A stretch of DNA of 21,321 bases from a virus: the IMG/VR virus record IMGVR_UViG_3300024968_000004, positions 1-21,321 of that record; one strand, given 5' to 3'. The number at the start of each line of letters is the position of its first letter. Positions within the stretch are counted from its first letter, which is position 1. This document shows positions 13,750 to 20,945 of this stretch, in pieces. The position numbers and the translations under genes were made by a program. Below the pieces are notes generated by a model. It saw nothing but the letters and a program-made list of their open reading frames with translations. It had not been told where the DNA came from and made no database searches.

Positions 13750-14066
13750 AAATGAAGGTGATTAACTGCGTATTGGCGTGGATCGTTGCGCTCTCTATTT
13801 GGACGATTTGCGCTTCGGCACAGGCCGAAACGCCCTGCGAGCGCAGCCGCTTGCAATACGAGGCCGGCGAGGCGGCATGGGATCGCCATTGCGGCCCCGA
13901 GCCTGGCAAGCCCTTCCTGGAAGAGCTGAAGAAAGACTGCGCGACCACGACAATGCTGATCGCGGCGCGCAATGCCGTGCCGGGAAATTTTGCATCGTGG
14001 AACAGCGAATACGGCTGGGCGTTCGACAGCGCTTGTGAATCCTTATCCCGAGGCGACAAACAATGA
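13746..14066 (+). CDS. Small exported protein in the lysis block
   Basis: A 106-residue protein with a clear signal peptide (MKMKVINCVLAWIVALSIWTICASAQA), likely cut after about residue 27. The mature part has four cysteines (ETPCERSRLQYEAGEAAWDRHCG...KDCATTTM...DSACESL), suited to two disulfides in the periplasm. It overlaps the endolysin stop (ATGA) and the next start, so it belongs to the lysis operon. It lacks the long coiled coil of an Rz i-spanin. Function unknown. Confidence 0.7.
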   Translation: MKMKVINCVLAWIVALSIWTICASAQAETPCERSRLQYEAGEAAWDRHCGPEPGKPFLEELKKDCATTTMLIAARNAVPGNFASWNSEYGWAFDSACESLSRGDKQ

Positions 14067-14284
14067 GCGGCTGGAAAACCAAGGCGGCGGCGTTTGTTTC
14101 TGTCCTGTACGGCCTGGTCGGCTGGTGGGCCGGGCTACACGGCGCGGACGGGGCGATGCAGTTTATTGTCGCCGGCATGACGACGCTGGGCGTCGGCCAT
14201 AAAATCGAAAAAGCGGGAGCGGCCTATGCGCAAGCACAAAGTAGTTCTGCGGCTGACCTGGTCCGCCGCAATTCTCAGCCTTAG
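14063..14284 (+). CDS. Small membrane protein, candidate holin
   Basis: A 73-residue protein with two hydrophobic segments (about 7-26, AAAFVSVLYGLVGWWAGLHG, and 31-45, AMQFIVAGMTTLGVG) joined by a short polar turn, and a hydrophilic tail. Size, two helices and position behind an endolysin that lacks its own export signal make a class II-type holin the best guess. Its 3' end overlaps the following lipoprotein gene by 59 bases in another frame. Confidence 0.6.
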   Translation: MSGWKTKAAAFVSVLYGLVGWWAGLHGADGAMQFIVAGMTTLGVGHKIEKAGAAYAQAQSSSAADLVRRNSQP

Positions 14285-14486
14285 CGGCTGCATGGTGATC
14301 GGCGGCGGCTCCAAGGCCGCCGTGCCGGACTTGTGCGCGGCGCTACCGGAGCCGAAGCCCTTCGCCAAGCAGGTCAACCTGGAGATAGTCGAGGGCGATC
14401 TGCTGCATGCCGATGCAGGCGGCGAACAATTGATCCGCGAATATACCGGGGCAATTGCGGCGCACCGGGCGGCATGCGGCAAGTAA
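14226..14486 (+). CDS. Small lipoprotein, possible o-spanin
   Basis: An 86-residue protein with a lipoprotein signal ending in the lipobox LSGC (Cys at residue 22). The mature part is about 64 residues with two further cysteines. It overlaps the putative holin gene by 59 bases in a different frame, a nested arrangement often seen for Rz/Rz1-type lysis genes. No partner with a clear i-spanin coiled coil was found, so the o-spanin idea is tentative. Confidence 0.65.
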   Translation: MRKHKVVLRLTWSAAILSLSGCMVIGGGSKAAVPDLCAALPEPKPFAKQVNLEIVEGDLLHADAGGEQLIREYTGAIAAHRAACGK

Positions 14487-14611
14487 TGCTGCTGACGCTG
14501 GCGTTATCGGGGTGCGCGTCGCCGTGTCATTTGGCGCTGACCTACGACGGCGAGCTGACGCGGCCGCTTTATCTGTACCAGTTTCAGCCGGGGGTGAAGT
14601 GTGTTTATTGA
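14474..14611 (+). CDS. Very small lipoprotein, possible Rz1-like
   Basis: A 45-residue protein (MRQVMLLTLALSGCASPCHLALTY...) with a lipobox LSGC. If the start is the ATG at 14486, which touches the previous stop as TAATG, it is 41 residues. The mature peptide of about 30 residues has Cys-Pro-Cys-like spacing and tyrosines. It is the second lipoprotein in a row, and either could be the outer-membrane spanin of the phage. Confidence 0.5.
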   Translation: MRQVMLLTLALSGCASPCHLALTYDGELTRPLYLYQFQPGVKCVY

Positions 14612-14741
14612 ATGGCGCAAACGAATTGAACACCGGCTGACGGTGTATTTGCTGGCGGACTATCGCGGCAGCCGGATTGATGGCTATTGCTGGGCGATGG
14701 TAGCAGTTTTGATTATGGGATTGGGAGTGATCTATTTATGA
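14601..14741 (+). CDS. Very small single-TM protein
   Basis: A frame from GTG 14601 gives 46 residues: a basic amphipathic start (FIEWRKRIEHRLTVYLLADYRG) and a C-terminal hydrophobic segment (CWAMVAVLIMGLGVIYL). It overlaps the previous gene by 11 bases and the next by 4 (ATGA). AAG-rich sequence before the GTG gives only a weak ribosome-binding site. A membrane role in lysis or its regulation is possible. Confidence 0.45.
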   Translation: MFIEWRKRIEHRLTVYLLADYRGSRIDGYCWAMVAVLIMGLGVIYL

Positions 14742-14935
14742 CCCTGCAACAAATTGGCGAGTGGCTGAAATCGCTGCTCAAGTTCGCGACCGGCGCCGTG
14801 AAGACGCTGGCACCCGCCGCTCAAGCCGTGGGTGCGGCGACCGGCAATAAGGAAGTCGTCGATGCGGCAAAATTGGCCGAAGCCTCGGCGACGGCAGTCG
14901 ATAAGGCGATGGATGAAGCGGAGCGGGAAAAATAA
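14738..14935 (+). CDS. Small amphipathic protein of unknown function
   Basis: A 65-residue protein (MTLQQIGEWLKSLLKFATGAVKTLAPAAQAVGAATGNKEVVDAAKLAEASATAVDKAMDEAEREK). It has an amphipathic N-terminal helix, an Ala/Gly/Val-rich middle of moderate hydrophobicity and an acidic helical end. It is coupled by ATGA to the preceding gene. It could be a pinholin- or antiholin-like peptide or a virion component; nothing decides this. Confidence 0.6.
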   Translation: MTLQQIGEWLKSLLKFATGAVKTLAPAAQAVGAATGNKEVVDAAKLAEASATAVDKAMDEAEREK

Positions 14936-14936
14936 C

Positions 14937-15107
14937 ATGCGCCGTGCACATATGCTTATCGCTGCGATAGCCAGCTTGGCATTTTCTGCCCCTTTAGAGC
15001 ATGTGCCGCGAATGGTTTTATCGCCCAGCCCCATGGAATCCATCGCATTTCATCGCGAAGCCAAAGGCAAGCGCAGACGCTCACGACATGAAGTAAGAGG
15101 CTGGTAA
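14937..15107 (+). CDS. Small exported basic peptide
   Basis: A 56-residue product with an N-terminal hydrophobic segment (MLIAAIASLAFSAPL) that looks like a short signal or anchor, and a very basic C-terminus (HREAKGKRRRSRHEVRGW). It begins one base after the preceding TAA and shares one base with the next ATG (TAATG). Function unknown. Confidence 0.45.
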   Translation: MRRAHMLIAAIASLAFSAPLEHVPRMVLSPSPMESIAFHREAKGKRRRSRHEVRGW

Positions 15108-15298
15108 TGGACATCGCCGACCGCGCCGATCTGGAGATCGAAATACAACAACGGGTGCAGCGTGAGCACATGCACCGCGATACGCCCGAGGCGATCGCGA
15201 TCGGCGAATGCCTGTTTTGCGGCGAGCCGCTGGCGGTCGGCATGCGCTGGTGCGGGACCGAATGCCGGGATGATTGGGAAAAAGAGGTCAGCCGATGA
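15107..15298 (+). CDS. Small zinc-finger protein (TraR/DksA-like start)
   Basis: A 63-residue protein. MDIADRADLEIEIQQRVQREHMHR resembles the helical start of short TraR/DksA proteins, and CLFCGEPLAVGMRWCGTEC provides four cysteines for one zinc. Phage TraR-like proteins bind RNA polymerase in its secondary channel and mimic DksA/ppGpp. The finger here is shorter than in TraR, so a simple zinc-binding protein is also possible. It shares four bases with the next gene. Confidence 0.65.
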   Translation: MDIADRADLEIEIQQRVQREHMHRDTPEAIAIGECLFCGEPLAVGMRWCGTECRDDWEKEVSR

Positions 15299-15684
15299 GC
15301 ACTGTATTGGAATTTTGGCCCCTTTTCGTCGCCGCCGGCGCGATCATGACCACTTTTGTCGGGGCGCTGTGGGCGGTCGGCAAGGTGCTGATCAAGCAGG
15401 TGATGGCCCGGCTCGACGAACGTTTCCAGGCGATGGAGACCGCGCGCATCGAGGCAAGCCGGCACTGGGACAACAAATTTGCCGCGCTGGAGCAGGCCGC
15501 CAGCGCCAACGAACAGGAATGGCGGCGCGTCGAGCGCGACGTGCTGACGCTGAAGGCCGACCTGCCGCTGCATTACGTGCGGCGCGAGGATTATGTGCGC
15601 AACCAAACGGTCATCGAAGCCAAGATCGACGGCCTGGCGATACGACTTGAAAACGCATTTTTAAAAGGAACCCACGATGGCTGA
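15295..15684 (+). CDS. Small TM plus coiled-coil protein (DUF2730-like)
   Basis: A 129-residue protein with one N-terminal membrane segment (FWPLFVAAGAIMTTFVGALWAVG, about 7-29) and a long charged helix rich in Glu/Arg/Ala. The layout is that of the DUF2730 family found before the terminase genes of Mu-like phages, though I assign it only from shape and place. Its topology, one anchor and a long helical domain, would also suit an i-spanin. The start at 15295 overlaps the preceding stop. Confidence 0.6.
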   Translation: MSTVLEFWPLFVAAGAIMTTFVGALWAVGKVLIKQVMARLDERFQAMETARIEASRHWDNKFAALEQAASANEQEWRRVERDVLTLKADLPLHYVRREDYVRNQTVIEAKIDGLAIRLENAFLKGTHDG

Positions 15685-15988
15685 CATGCAAAAGATCAGA
15701 CGCGAAACGATTCGCTGGATGATCTTGCTGACCCTGAACAACGCCCGCCCCGAAGGCGCCTACGAAAAGATCCCTCTGTCGGTGGTGCAATCGGAATACC
15801 CGGATTCGACGCAGCAGGAAGTCCGCCGCGAGCTGGATTATCTGCACGAGCGCGACCTGATCATGATCGACAAGCAGCCGGACGGCCGCTGGAAGTGCAA
15901 GCTGGACCGCTACGGCATCGACGTGGTCGAGTACACGGTGCCGGTCGAACCGGGTATTGCGCGGCCGGAGAAATACCACGATGCCTAG
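15677..15988 (+). CDS. Winged-helix-like late protein (Mu gp26 position)
   Basis: A 103-residue protein. MQKIRRETIRWMILLTLNNARPEGAYEKIPLSVVQSEYPDSTQQEVRRELDYLHERDLIMID has the order of a winged-helix domain, and PDGRWKCKLDRYGIDVVEYTV would be the wing and last strand. Proteins at this place, just before the small terminase, are conserved in Mu-like phages (gp26 of Mu) but of uncertain role. AAAAGGA upstream supports the start. It overlaps its neighbours by 8 bases on each side. Confidence 0.7.
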   Translation: MADMQKIRRETIRWMILLTLNNARPEGAYEKIPLSVVQSEYPDSTQQEVRRELDYLHERDLIMIDKQPDGRWKCKLDRYGIDVVEYTVPVEPGIARPEKYHDA

Positions 15989-16532
15989 ACCGTCGCCGAT
16001 CGACGACTTTACGCCGGAGCAGCGCGCCGCATTCGAGAGCGAGCTGATCCGGCGTAACTTCAAGGATTATGACGGCCTGGTCGACTGGCTGAAGGCCAAC
16101 GGCCTGGAGCTTTCGCGCAGCGCGGCCTATCGGCACGGTAGCAAGTTGCAGCGCCGCTTGCAGGCTGTGCGCAACAGCACCGAGGCCGCCAAGCTGATCG
16201 CGGAGGCCGCGCCGGACGATGCGGATTTAAGGTCGGCGGCGGTGATTTCTATGGTGCAGAGCGAGCTGTTCGATGTGATGGTCACGCTGCAGGATCTGGA
16301 TGAAGCTGAGCCGGCCGAGCGAGTGATGCTGCTGAAAGAGGCGGCGCGCTCGGTGCTGGATATGACCAAGGCGAGCGTGTTGCAGAAGAAGTGGCAGGCC
16401 GATATCAAGGACAAGCTGGATAAAGCATTCAGCAAGCTGGAAACGCAGGCCGGCGAGACGCAAAGCGGGCCGAAGAAGCTCGATGCAGACACGTTGGCGG
16501 CTGTGCGGAGGGAAGTTTATGGTCTCGTTTGA
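15981..16532 (+). CDS. DUF3486, probable small terminase (Mu gp27-like)
   Basis: A 183-residue protein of the DUF3486 family: PRPSPIDDFTPEQRAAFESELIRRNFKDYDGLVDWLKANGLELSRSAAYRHGSKLQRRLQ is the N-terminal HTH-like part, followed by a helical assembly domain. In Mu the gp27 equivalent is thought to be the small terminase subunit, recognising packaging DNA for the large subunit. The ATG at 15981 overlaps the previous gene. A small membrane-protein gene is interposed before the large subunit. Confidence 0.85.
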   Translation: MPRPSPIDDFTPEQRAAFESELIRRNFKDYDGLVDWLKANGLELSRSAAYRHGSKLQRRLQAVRNSTEAAKLIAEAAPDDADLRSAAVISMVQSELFDVMVTLQDLDEAEPAERVMLLKEAARSVLDMTKASVLQKKWQADIKDKLDKAFSKLETQAGETQSGPKKLDADTLAAVRREVYGLV

Positions 16533-16680
16533 GTTGAAGGCCTATGCACTAATCGGCGCCATCGTTGGAGCATTATTTGCATTACCGGTTTACATATTGT
16601 TTGGGATCTGTGAGGGCGTAGTCAAGGCAGCAAAACACGCGATTGCAGACTATAACGAAATAATAGCTCCATTCAAATGA
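16519..16680 (+). CDS. Small membrane protein between terminase genes
   Basis: A 53-residue protein with one strong hydrophobic segment (ALIGAIVGALFALPVYILFGICEGVV) and a mixed tail. GGAGGGAAG lies just before its ATG, inside the end of the small terminase gene, and its stop overlaps the large terminase ATG (ATGA). The codon use is AT-richer than in its neighbours. An inserted small membrane gene inside the terminase pair is unusual; its role is unknown. Confidence 0.6.
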   Translation: MVSFELKAYALIGAIVGALFALPVYILFGICEGVVKAAKHAIADYNEIIAPFK

Positions 16681-18047
16681 CCGCCCTCGATCTCTACCCC
16701 TACCAAAAAACCTGGCTGAAAGACAACGCCCGCTTCAAGCTCGGCCGCTTCGCCCGGCAGACAGGCAAGACCTTCACCACCACGCTGGAGCTGGTCGATG
16801 ACGTACTGGAATCCGAGGCCAAAGGCATCAAGTCGCCCTGGGTGATCCTGTCCCGAGGCGAACGCCAGGCGCGGGAAGCGATGGAAGAAGGCGTATTCCG
16901 CCACCTGGAAGCCTACGGCCGCGCCGCATCGAGCTATGGCGTGGAAGAGATAGACTGGTATGACGAGGACTCTGGCCTCAAGCGCAAGGCGTTGCAGGTG
17001 GTCCTCAGCAAGCTGAACAAGATCACCGCGCTGCCGGCCAATCCGGACACCGCGCGCGGCTTTTCGGCGAACGTGTTTTTGGACGAGTTCGCCTTTCATG
17101 CCGACAGCCGCAAGATCTGGACCGCGCTGTTTCCGGTCATTTCCGCCGGCTTCAAGCTGCGCGTGACCAGCACGCCCAACGGCAAGGGCAACAAGTTTTA
17201 TGACCTCTGCACCAGCGAAGACAGCGCCTGGTCGCGCCATACCGTCGATATTTATCAGGCGGTGGCGGACGGCTTGCCGCGCGATGTGGAGGAAATGCGC
17301 CAGGCGTTGAACGATGAGGATGCGTGGGCGCAGGAATTCGAGCTGCAATGGCTCGATGAGGCGTCGGCCTGGTTGTCGTTTGAGTTGATCAATAGTGTGG
17401 AGCACGATCATGCGGGGATTACGGAGCATTATGCTGGCGGTGGTTGTTTCGTGGGCGTTGATATTGCCGCCCGGAACGATTTGTTTGTCATCTGGGTGTT
17501 TGAGGCGGTGGGCGATGTTCTCTGGACCCGCGAAATCATCTCCCGGCGCCGTATCAGTTTTGCCGAGCAGGATGCCCTTTTATCTGATGTGTTTGCACGA
17601 TATCGAGTGTTGCGCTGCTGCATGGACCAGACAGGCATGGGAGAGAAACCTGTTGAAGATGCACAGCGCCGCCATGGTTCGAGCCGCGTCGAGGGCGTGT
17701 TATTTACCGGCCCGAATAAGCTCTTATTGGCGACGACAGGCAAGGAGACGTTCGAGGACCGTCGGCTACGCATCCCCGCGGGAGTCGCCGAACTTAGAAA
17801 TGATTTGCATAAGCTGAAAAAAGAAGTCACGGCAACCGGAAGTCCGCGCTTTGTCGCGGACTCCGACAGTGCAGGCCACGCCGACCGGGCGTGGGCCTGC
17901 TTTTTGGCGATTCATGCGGCATCTAATCCACCGTCATTGATAGAGTTCGAATCGACCGGCAAACGCCGGGTGATACAGGATGCGGTTTCTATCCATGACG
18001 ATGGCGATCGGGTCGCAGGCATCAACGATTTTCACGGGTACATATGA
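16677..18047 (+). CDS. Terminase large subunit (Mu gp28-like)
   Basis: This 456-residue packaging motor has both expected domains. The ATPase shows Walker A-type RFARQTGKT (24-32), Walker B VFLDEF (133-138) and coupling motif TSTPNGKG (164-171). The nuclease domain shows acidic residues D262 (FVGVDIAARND), D317 (CCMDQTGMGEKPVED) and D403 (GHADRAWA). It cuts and pumps host-flanked phage DNA into proheads. The length is somewhat short for the family. From about 17350 the sequence becomes less GC-rich, and two strong hairpins (17841-17905) lie in the part encoding the last catalytic motif. Starts and stops overlap both neighbours by four bases. Confidence 0.92.
   Translation: MTALDLYPYQKTWLKDNARFKLGRFARQTGKTFTTTLELVDDVLESEAKGIKSPWVILSRGERQAREAMEEGVFRHLEAYGRAASSYGVEEIDWYDEDSGLKRKALQVVLSKLNKITALPANPDTARGFSANVFLDEFAFHADSRKIWTALFPVISAGFKLRVTSTPNGKGNKFYDLCTSEDSAWSRHTVDIYQAVADGLPRDVEEMRQALNDEDAWAQEFELQWLDEASAWLSFELINSVEHDHAGITEHYAGGGCFVGVDIAARNDLFVIWVFEAVGDVLWTREIISRRRISFAEQDALLSDVFARYRVLRCCMDQTGMGEKPVEDAQRRHGSSRVEGVLFTGPNKLLLATTGKETFEDRRLRIPAGVAELRNDLHKLKKEVTATGSPRFVADSDSAGHADRAWACFLAIHAASNPPSLIEFESTGKRRVIQDAVSIHDDGDRVAGINDFHGYI
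17841..17905 (+). terminator. Two hairpins, the second terminator-like, inside terminase
   Basis: The first hairpin has perfect 8-base arms AGTCCGCG / CGCGGACT with a 6-base loop (17841-17862). The second pairs GCAGGCCACGCC (17871-17882) with GGCGTGGGCCTGC (17888-17900), about 12 base pairs with one bulge, and is followed at once by TTTTT (17901-17905). That is the textbook form of an intrinsic terminator, but it lies about 140 bases before the end of an intact ORF. In a translated message ribosomes should suppress it. Confidence 0.5.
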
Positions 18048-19600
18048 CCTATAAGGTGCAAAACGGCGTATTGATTCCGGCAAGTTTCGCCGAAGAACGG
18101 CCAACCAAACCGATTTTCGAGGAAGTGGCGACTACGGCCGATGGCCGCGATATTACGCGGGGGTTCGTCGATGGCTTGCAACTGTTGCCGCCGACCGACA
18201 GCATCCAGCATCTGCGCGGCGTGGATCTGCGCGTGTACGACGAAGTGCGCCGCGACGACCAGGTCGCCACCGTCCTGCAGCAGCGCAAACTGGCGCTGTC
18301 GAGCAAGGAATGGACCGTCGAACCGGGCGGCACGAAGCGCGCGGACAAGGCCGCGGCGGATTTTATCGAGGAACAGCTCGACAATATCCCCTTCGACCGG
18401 TTGACCGAGAAAATGCTGTCGGGCCTGTTTTGGGGCTATGCGGTAGCCGAGTGCCTGTGGGTGCGCGACGGCCAGTTTATTGCGCTGGCCGATGTAAAGG
18501 TCAAAAAGCAGCGCCGCTTCGGCTTTGCGCCGGACGGATCGCTCCGCCTATTGACCTCGAAATCGCCGCAGGGTGAGGAATTGCCTGCGCGCAAGTTCTG
18601 GGCGTATGCCACCGGCGCCGACGATGACGACGATCCGTATGGTCTGGGCTTGGCGCACTGGCTGTATTGGCCGACGTTTTTCAAGCGCAACGGCATCAAG
18701 TTTTGGCTGATCTTCTTGGAAAAGTTCGGCATGCCGACGGCGGTCGGCAAATACCCATCGTCGGCCAGCAGCGAGGAGAAAAACCGATTGCTGCAGGCGC
18801 TGTACGCGGTGCAGGTGGACAGCGGCATCCGGATTCCGGACACGATGCAAATCGAGCTGCTGGAAGCGGCGCGTTCAGGATCGGCCGATTACACGGCGCT
18901 CTATGACCGCATGAACGCGGCGATCAGCAAGGTCGTGCTCGGGCATACCGGCGCTTCGGATTCGACGCCGGGCCGTCTGGGCGGCGAGGACATGGCGTCG
19001 GAGGTGCGCGGTGACTTGATCCAGGCCGACGCGGATCTGATCTGCTCGTCGTTTAACCTGTCAGTCGTGAAGTGGCTGACCGACTGGAATTTTCCCGGTG
19101 CCGTACCACCCCGCGTCTGGCGTGAAGTGGAAGAGCCCGAAGACTTGAAGGCGAGGGCCGAGCGCGACAAGGTGATTTTCGATATGGGTTACAGGCCCAC
19201 GCTGAAATACGTCCAGGAGACCTACGACGGCGAATTCGAGGCAAAACCAGAAGCCAATCCTAATACCCCTCCGAGAGAGCCGGCATTAGCTCCGGCCAAC
19301 CGTTTGCCCGCCCAGCTGGATAATGCTGGGCGGGAGGCTCAGTTTTCCGAAAATCCGGATCAACTGACACCACCGGAACGGATGGTCGATCGTCTGGCGA
19401 AAGACACGGCCAAGCCCGGCCGCGCCTGGATGGACAAGATCATGGCGATGGTGGATGCGGCCGACTCGCTGGAGCAGCTGCGCGACATGCTGACGAACGC
19501 CTACGGGGATTTGCCGAGCGATGACATGACCAATGTAATGGCGCTGGCATTTGCTGCGGCTGACCTGGCGGGGCGATTCGATGTTAAGCAAGGCAATTAA
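18044..19600 (+). CDS. Portal protein, DUF935 (Mu gp29-like)
   Basis: A 518-residue protein of the DUF935 portal family. Typical segments are RGVDLRVYDEVRRDDQVATVLQQRKLALSSKEWTVEPG near the start, FWGYAVAECLWVRDGQFIALADVKVKKQRRFGFAPDGSLRLLT, and FLEKFGMPTAVGKYPSSASSEEKNRLLQALYAV in the core. It forms the dodecameric ring through which DNA enters and leaves the head. Around residues 405-445 there is a Pro/Ala-rich linker (NPNTPPREPALAPANRLPAQLDNAGREAQ) whose DNA contains a strong 10-bp hairpin. The C-terminal helical tail follows. Four-base overlap with the terminase, and one base with the F-like gene. Confidence 0.93.
   Translation: MTYKVQNGVLIPASFAEERPTKPIFEEVATTADGRDITRGFVDGLQLLPPTDSIQHLRGVDLRVYDEVRRDDQVATVLQQRKLALSSKEWTVEPGGTKRADKAAADFIEEQLDNIPFDRLTEKMLSGLFWGYAVAECLWVRDGQFIALADVKVKKQRRFGFAPDGSLRLLTSKSPQGEELPARKFWAYATGADDDDDPYGLGLAHWLYWPTFFKRNGIKFWLIFLEKFGMPTAVGKYPSSASSEEKNRLLQALYAVQVDSGIRIPDTMQIELLEAARSGSADYTALYDRMNAAISKVVLGHTGASDSTPGRLGGEDMASEVRGDLIQADADLICSSFNLSVVKWLTDWNFPGAVPPRVWREVEEPEDLKARAERDKVIFDMGYRPTLKYVQETYDGEFEAKPEANPNTPPREPALAPANRLPAQLDNAGREAQFSENPDQLTPPERMVDRLAKDTAKPGRAWMDKIMAMVDAADSLEQLRDMLTNAYGDLPSDDMTNVMALAFAAADLAGRFDVKQGN
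19307..19334. repeat. 10-bp perfect hairpin in the portal linker
   Basis: CCCGCCCAGC and GCTGGGCGGG pair perfectly across an 8-base loop. A weaker GCCGG / CCGGC hairpin lies just upstream (about 19279-19296). Both fall in the low-complexity Pro/Ala linker of the portal protein, which suggests an inserted palindromic unit kept in frame. Confidence 0.55.
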
Positions 19601-20871
19601 TGCCATTTAATATCAAGCCAGAAAAAATAGGCTTCAATCCGCGCGAAAACGGTGCGTTTCAGTTGCCGTTTCCGGAGCAGATCGATTTTTTTCGGCAAAA
19701 ACTGAATCTGCCAACCGAACATTACGACGACATCATCAAGAGCGCGCATGATCGCGCGTTTGTGGTCGCCGGCGCGGCCAAGGCCGATCTGCTGAACGAT
19801 CTGCGCAAGGCGGTAGATCGGTCTATTGCCGAGGGCAAGTCGATCGGCTGGTTTCGCCAGGAATTCGACAAGATCGTGGCGAAACACGGCTGGACAGGCT
19901 GGACGGGGGAAGGGACCGACGCAGGCCGAGACTGGCGCACGCGCGTGATTTATAGGACCAATCTGTCGGCTAGCTATGCCGCTGGAAGGTATGCCCAACT
20001 GACGAATCCGGCGCTGCTAAAAAGCCGGCCATATTGGAAATACATCCATAATGATACGGTCCAACATCCTCGCCCATTGCATCAGAGTTGGAACGGTCTG
20101 GTGTTGCGCTATGACGACCCGTTTTGGCAATCGCATTTCCCGCCGAACGGTTGGGGCTGCCGCTGCCGGATAACCGCGGTGCGAGCGGATCAGTACAAGG
20201 GCGACAGAGCGCCTGACGACGGCACGTATGAGTTCGTCGATCGGCACGGCGAGGTTCACCGCATGCCGCAGGGCGTCGATTATGGATGGGATTATGCGCC
20301 GGGGGCGAGCCGCAGCACGCCGCTAATAGATATTGTTAACAAAAAACTGATCGATTTGTCGGCGCCGATCGGTGCCAATATGGCACGGGAGATAGCGCCA
20401 GTCATCGCGATGGAAAGGCAACTATCATGGACGGATACATTGACGGAGTGGCTGTCTACACCGCAATCTGGCCGTGTTGCGGTTATTGGTAGTATTTCGC
20501 CATCTATTTTGGATTGGCTTGCCATCGAAAAGTTGGCAAGTCCTGGAACGGCAGAAATATCGATCCGAGAAGGATTAATACGTGGAACAAAACAGGCTCG
20601 CCACGACAAACAAGGCGATGGACTCAACGAGGAAGAATGGCGTAGATTGCCCGGAATTATCGATGATCCCGACCAAATTTTGTTCGACGTGCAAACAGGC
20701 AAACTGATATATATAGTGTCATCAGCCGATGCCGGCATCAAAGTGGCGGTCGAATTCGACTATTCGAAGAAAGGACAGAAGACGAATATGTTGGTCTCCG
20801 CCTTTCGTCAGTCGGAAAGGATTATTGCGGACCGCATCAAAGGCGGCCTGTACAGGGTGATAAAAAAATGA
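19600..20871 (+). CDS. Mu F-like head protein with C-terminal nuclease-toxin-like domain
   Basis: A 423-residue protein. Residues 40-195 are the MuF domain, a minor head/morphogenesis protein: TRVIYRTNLSASYAAGRY, then HQSWNGLVLRYDDPFW, and PPNGWGCRCRITAV. From about residue 295 a second domain begins: REGLIRGTKQARHDKQG...WRRLPGIIDDPDQILFDVQTGKLIYIVSS..IKVAVEFDY...TNMLVSAFR. This looks like the PBECR type (Barnase-EndoU-ColicinE5/D-RelE-like nucleases) known to be fused to MuF proteins, with H335 as a candidate active-site residue. The protein would be packaged in the capsid and the toxin domain delivered with the DNA. The C-terminal part is more AT-rich than the MuF part, in keeping with domain swapping. 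Confidence 0.85.
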   Translation: MPFNIKPEKIGFNPRENGAFQLPFPEQIDFFRQKLNLPTEHYDDIIKSAHDRAFVVAGAAKADLLNDLRKAVDRSIAEGKSIGWFRQEFDKIVAKHGWTGWTGEGTDAGRDWRTRVIYRTNLSASYAAGRYAQLTNPALLKSRPYWKYIHNDTVQHPRPLHQSWNGLVLRYDDPFWQSHFPPNGWGCRCRITAVRADQYKGDRAPDDGTYEFVDRHGEVHRMPQGVDYGWDYAPGASRSTPLIDIVNKKLIDLSAPIGANMAREIAPVIAMERQLSWTDTLTEWLSTPQSGRVAVIGSISPSILDWLAIEKLASPGTAEISIREGLIRGTKQARHDKQGDGLNEEEWRRLPGIIDDPDQILFDVQTGKLIYIVSSADAGIKVAVEFDYSKKGQKTNMLVSAFRQSERIIADRIKGGLYRVIKK

Positions 20872-20945
20872 GAGCGGGAGGACGGCAATCCCTCCATTCG
20901 TCCTATGGACGCCACGTGGAAGCCGATTTTCCACGCCTCGCTCTC
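20870..20945 (+). other. Structured four-way-junction element after the toxin gene
   Basis: Starting inside the stop codon of the F-like gene, 76 bases form an outer stem GAGAGC (20870-20875) / GCTCTC (20940-20945) enclosing three perfect hairpins in a row: GGGAGG / CCCTCC (20876-20895), CGTCC / GGACG (20899-20911) and CGTGGAA / TTCCACG (20915-20935). The size and cloverleaf form recall a tRNA, but there is no 7-base anticodon loop and no TTCGA T-loop. It may be a structured RNA, a terminator-like 3' end or a mobile palindromic repeat. Confidence 0.55.

Noticed and set aside
20722-20934. Minus-strand ORF across the structured element
   Set aside because: It runs against the F-like gene and its first part is encoded by the hairpin region; no motif or ribosome-binding support.
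20870-20945. tRNA gene
   Set aside because: Length and cloverleaf outline fit, but the middle hairpin has a 3-base loop, the last loop lacks TTCGA, and the D-arm loop lacks the usual GG pattern.
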